This document shows positions 62,251 through 64,000 of a stretch of 64,000 nt of DNA, in pieces. The first letter of the stretch is position 1; each line of letters begins with the position of its first letter. The notes under the pieces were generated by a model. The model was not told where the DNA came from, searched no databases, and was given only the letters and a program-made list of their open reading frames with translations. The stretch comes from Bacteriovoracaceae bacterium (GTDB lineage Bacteria; Bdellovibrionota; Bacteriovoracia; Bacteriovoracales; Bacteriovoracaceae): NCBI GenBank assembly GCA_013141065.1, contig JABFRR010000011.1:62001-126000 (forward strand). Reading direction: 5' to 3'. A program made the translations under genes and the position numbers.

Positions 62251-63324
62251 ATGAAAAAAATATTTTTACTTATTTTAGTCTTACTGTCTATCCCAACACT
62301 CTTTGCCCAAGATGTTTCTGAAGGGGTCTATGTTAAAAAGACCAATGAATCTCAATTTAATTTACTCAAGTCTCGCAATGAATTCACCATCGACCATATA
62401 AGTGAACAAGGTTTTGAACTTTATGGGCCAGTTGGCACCAGTCAATTTTTAAAATTTAATAATATCGAATTTGAATTTTTAAAAAAAATTCCTGTCACCA
62501 TCGCTGCGACTTATCCTAGCCCTGAAGAAATTGAACTAGAGCTTAAATCTCTAACCTCAAAATATTCATCAATAAGTAAAATGTTTTCAATCGGAAATTC
62601 GGTTAAGAAAAGATCATTGTGGGTCATTAAAATTTCTAAAAATGTCGGTGTTAATGATCATCGACCTGAGTTTAAATATATTGCAAACATGCATGGTGAT
62701 GAAATAGTGGGAAGAGAGCTGATGGTAAGATTTATCAAAGACCTACTCTCCCAATACGGAAAGGACCAACAAATCACGAACCTTATAGATCGAGCTCAAA
62801 TATATATAATGCCTTCAATGAATCCAGACGGTGCTGCTAATAAAAACCGAGGGAATGCTAATTCCATTGATCTTAATAGAAATTTTCCAGATTTTTCTAC
62901 AAATGATAACAAAGACACAACCTTGGGTAGACAGCCAGAGACACAGGCAGTAATGAATTGGCAGACTCAAAGAAACTTTAAACTCTCGGCAAATTTTCAT
63001 GGTGGTGCAGAGGTTGTCAATTATCCTTGGGATACATCGGCAAGTAAATTTCCAGAGCAAGATTACTTAAAAGAATTAAGTCTTGAATATGCAGGCTTAA
63101 CTCCATACATTGCAATGTCTTCTACTTTTAAAAATGGAATCACAAATGGTTATGCTTGGTATGAAGTTAACGGAGGAATGCAAGATTGGAGTCTCTACTA
63201 CAAAAAAGACCTGCAATTAACTATCGAACTATCAAACCCCAAATGGCCTGAATACGATAAGATTGATTTTTACTATCAAGAAAATAAAATCGCTCTCTTG
63301 AACTTAATTCAAAGGGTGTTGTAA
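62251..63324 (+). CDS. M14 zinc carboxypeptidase
   Basis: 'NMHGDEIVGRELMVRF', 'IMPSMNPDGA', 'SIDLNRNFPD', 'SANFHGGAEVVNYPWD', 'LQLTIELSNPKWP'. Confidence 0.95.
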   Translation: MKKIFLLILVLLSIPTLFAQDVSEGVYVKKTNESQFNLLKSRNEFTIDHISEQGFELYGPVGTSQFLKFNNIEFEFLKKIPVTIAATYPSPEEIELELKSLTSKYSSISKMFSIGNSVKKRSLWVIKISKNVGVNDHRPEFKYIANMHGDEIVGRELMVRFIKDLLSQYGKDQQITNLIDRAQIYIMPSMNPDGAANKNRGNANSIDLNRNFPDFSTNDNKDTTLGRQPETQAVMNWQTQRNFKLSANFHGGAEVVNYPWDTSASKFPEQDYLKELSLEYAGLTPYIAMSSTFKNGITNGYAWYEVNGGMQDWSLYYKKDLQLTIELSNPKWPEYDKIDFYYQENKIALLNLIQRVL

Positions 63325-63327
63325 TAA

Positions 63328-64000
63328 TTAAATGTTTATTTTGTGCTTATTAAATAACTGCTCAAACTCGCTCATATGTATCGGTGAATTAGGGGTCATG
63401 ATGGCCCTTAATGTGTAAGTGTGATCTTCTTCTTTATTGATGAGTATTTGATCTTTTGAAAAATATTTATCTTTAAAAAGTTCATCTAATTCAAAACTAT
63501 TTAAAAAAGTAATATCAATTTTACCTTCTAGTAATTCGTTTAAATTTTCTTTTAGGGAAGTTCCAAAGCTTATGCCTTCAATTTTTTTATTCTCAGAAAT
63601 CTTATGATCCGTTTGCATGTTTAGAAGTTTATAGTGATACCCTAAAATTAACTTTATCTTTTTATCTTTAAAATTTGAAAAAAAACTTTGATCTCTGTTA
63701 TTGGCCTTTAGAGCAATAATCACCTCTTGTCCCTTGGCCAAAACAGATGAAGTGTTATAATTAATTTTCTCTTGAGACCAACCCCAAGATTCATCTTCAA
63801 ACAAAATTACATCAAATTTTCCAGTAGTGAAGTCTCTATATCGACGTTTGGCACTGGTTAAAACAAATTGAAATTTATATTTATCTTGTGATTGATTGAA
63901 TTTTTTGATGATCTCTATCGTGTGACCACTTTTTCCTTCATATTCTACAAAAGGGTAAAACTCATATCCCCCCACCTTTACTAAAATTTTAGCATCAGAG
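63328..64000 (-). CDS. Solute-binding protein family 3-like protein, truncated at window edge
   Basis: Frame stays open to the window end (…DAKILVKVGGYEFYPFVEYEGKSGHTIEIIKKFN). Confidence 0.6.
   Translation of the reverse strand, partial: SDAKILVKVGGYEFYPFVEYEGKSGHTIEIIKKFNQSQDKYKFQFVLTSAKRRYRDFTTGKFDVILFEDESWGWSQEKINYNTSSVLAKGQEVIIALKANNRDQSFFSNFKDKKIKLILGYHYKLLNMQTDHKISENKKIEGISFGTSLKENLNELLEGKIDITFLNSFELDELFKDKYFSKDQILINKEEDHTYTLRAIMTPNSPIHMSEFEQLFNKHKINI

Noticed and set aside
1-64000. CRISPR arrays, tRNA/rRNA genes, prophage or integrative element
   Set aside because: No regular repeats, no tRNA-like cloverleaf recognised, no integrase or phage structural proteins seen

Overview
AT-rich chromosomal window with Bdellovibrionota-like gene content (lineage is an inference). 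I see no rRNA, tRNA or CRISPR. Main blocks: (1) 0.15-13.2 kb is a redox/copper locus. It holds a TonB receptor with a CxxC in the plug, a Tat-exported HiPIP-like protein, a RegB/RegA(PrrBA/ActSR)-type two-component system, a three-gene operon with cytochrome bd-superfamily (CydA-like) membrane proteins and c-type cytochromes, PCuAC and Sco1 copper chaperones, a redoxin, three YtkA/FixH-like 'W-M-P-x-M-x-H-G-S-S-P' proteins and a barrel protein. Its promoters share a dyad GCAAC-N5-GTTGC that looks like an AT-rich version of the RegA/PrrA box. (2) 13.3-20.3 kb: PIN protein with a small acidic partner, an unannotated 23-aa Gly-rich peptide coupled to an MFS gene, a glycosyltransferase pair with a fatty-acid hydroxylase, and a beta-propeller protein. 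(3) 20.4-28.1 kb: four-gene secreted operon with a modular three-CxxCH lipoprotein and a Tat-exported DUF1501-like protein. (4) 31-42 kb: island of secreted, mostly lineage-restricted proteins, including a frameshifted paralogue. (5) 41.8-50.5 kb: ABCC transporter split by a frameshift, PPTase, PHB-depolymerase-like esterase, and an alpha/beta hydrolase split by a 1.64-kb IS with a 9-bp target duplication. (6) 50.5-64 kb: ordinary genes (LuxR-type regulator, sulfatase/LTA-synthase-like, SIMPL, agmatinase-like, SBPs, MscS, M14 peptidase). The best candidate for an under-described system is the bd-like/copper/RegA-box locus. Family names come from recognising motifs by eye, without database searches. 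Homopolymer lengths I read by eye may be off by one; frame calls rely on the supplied ORF track.
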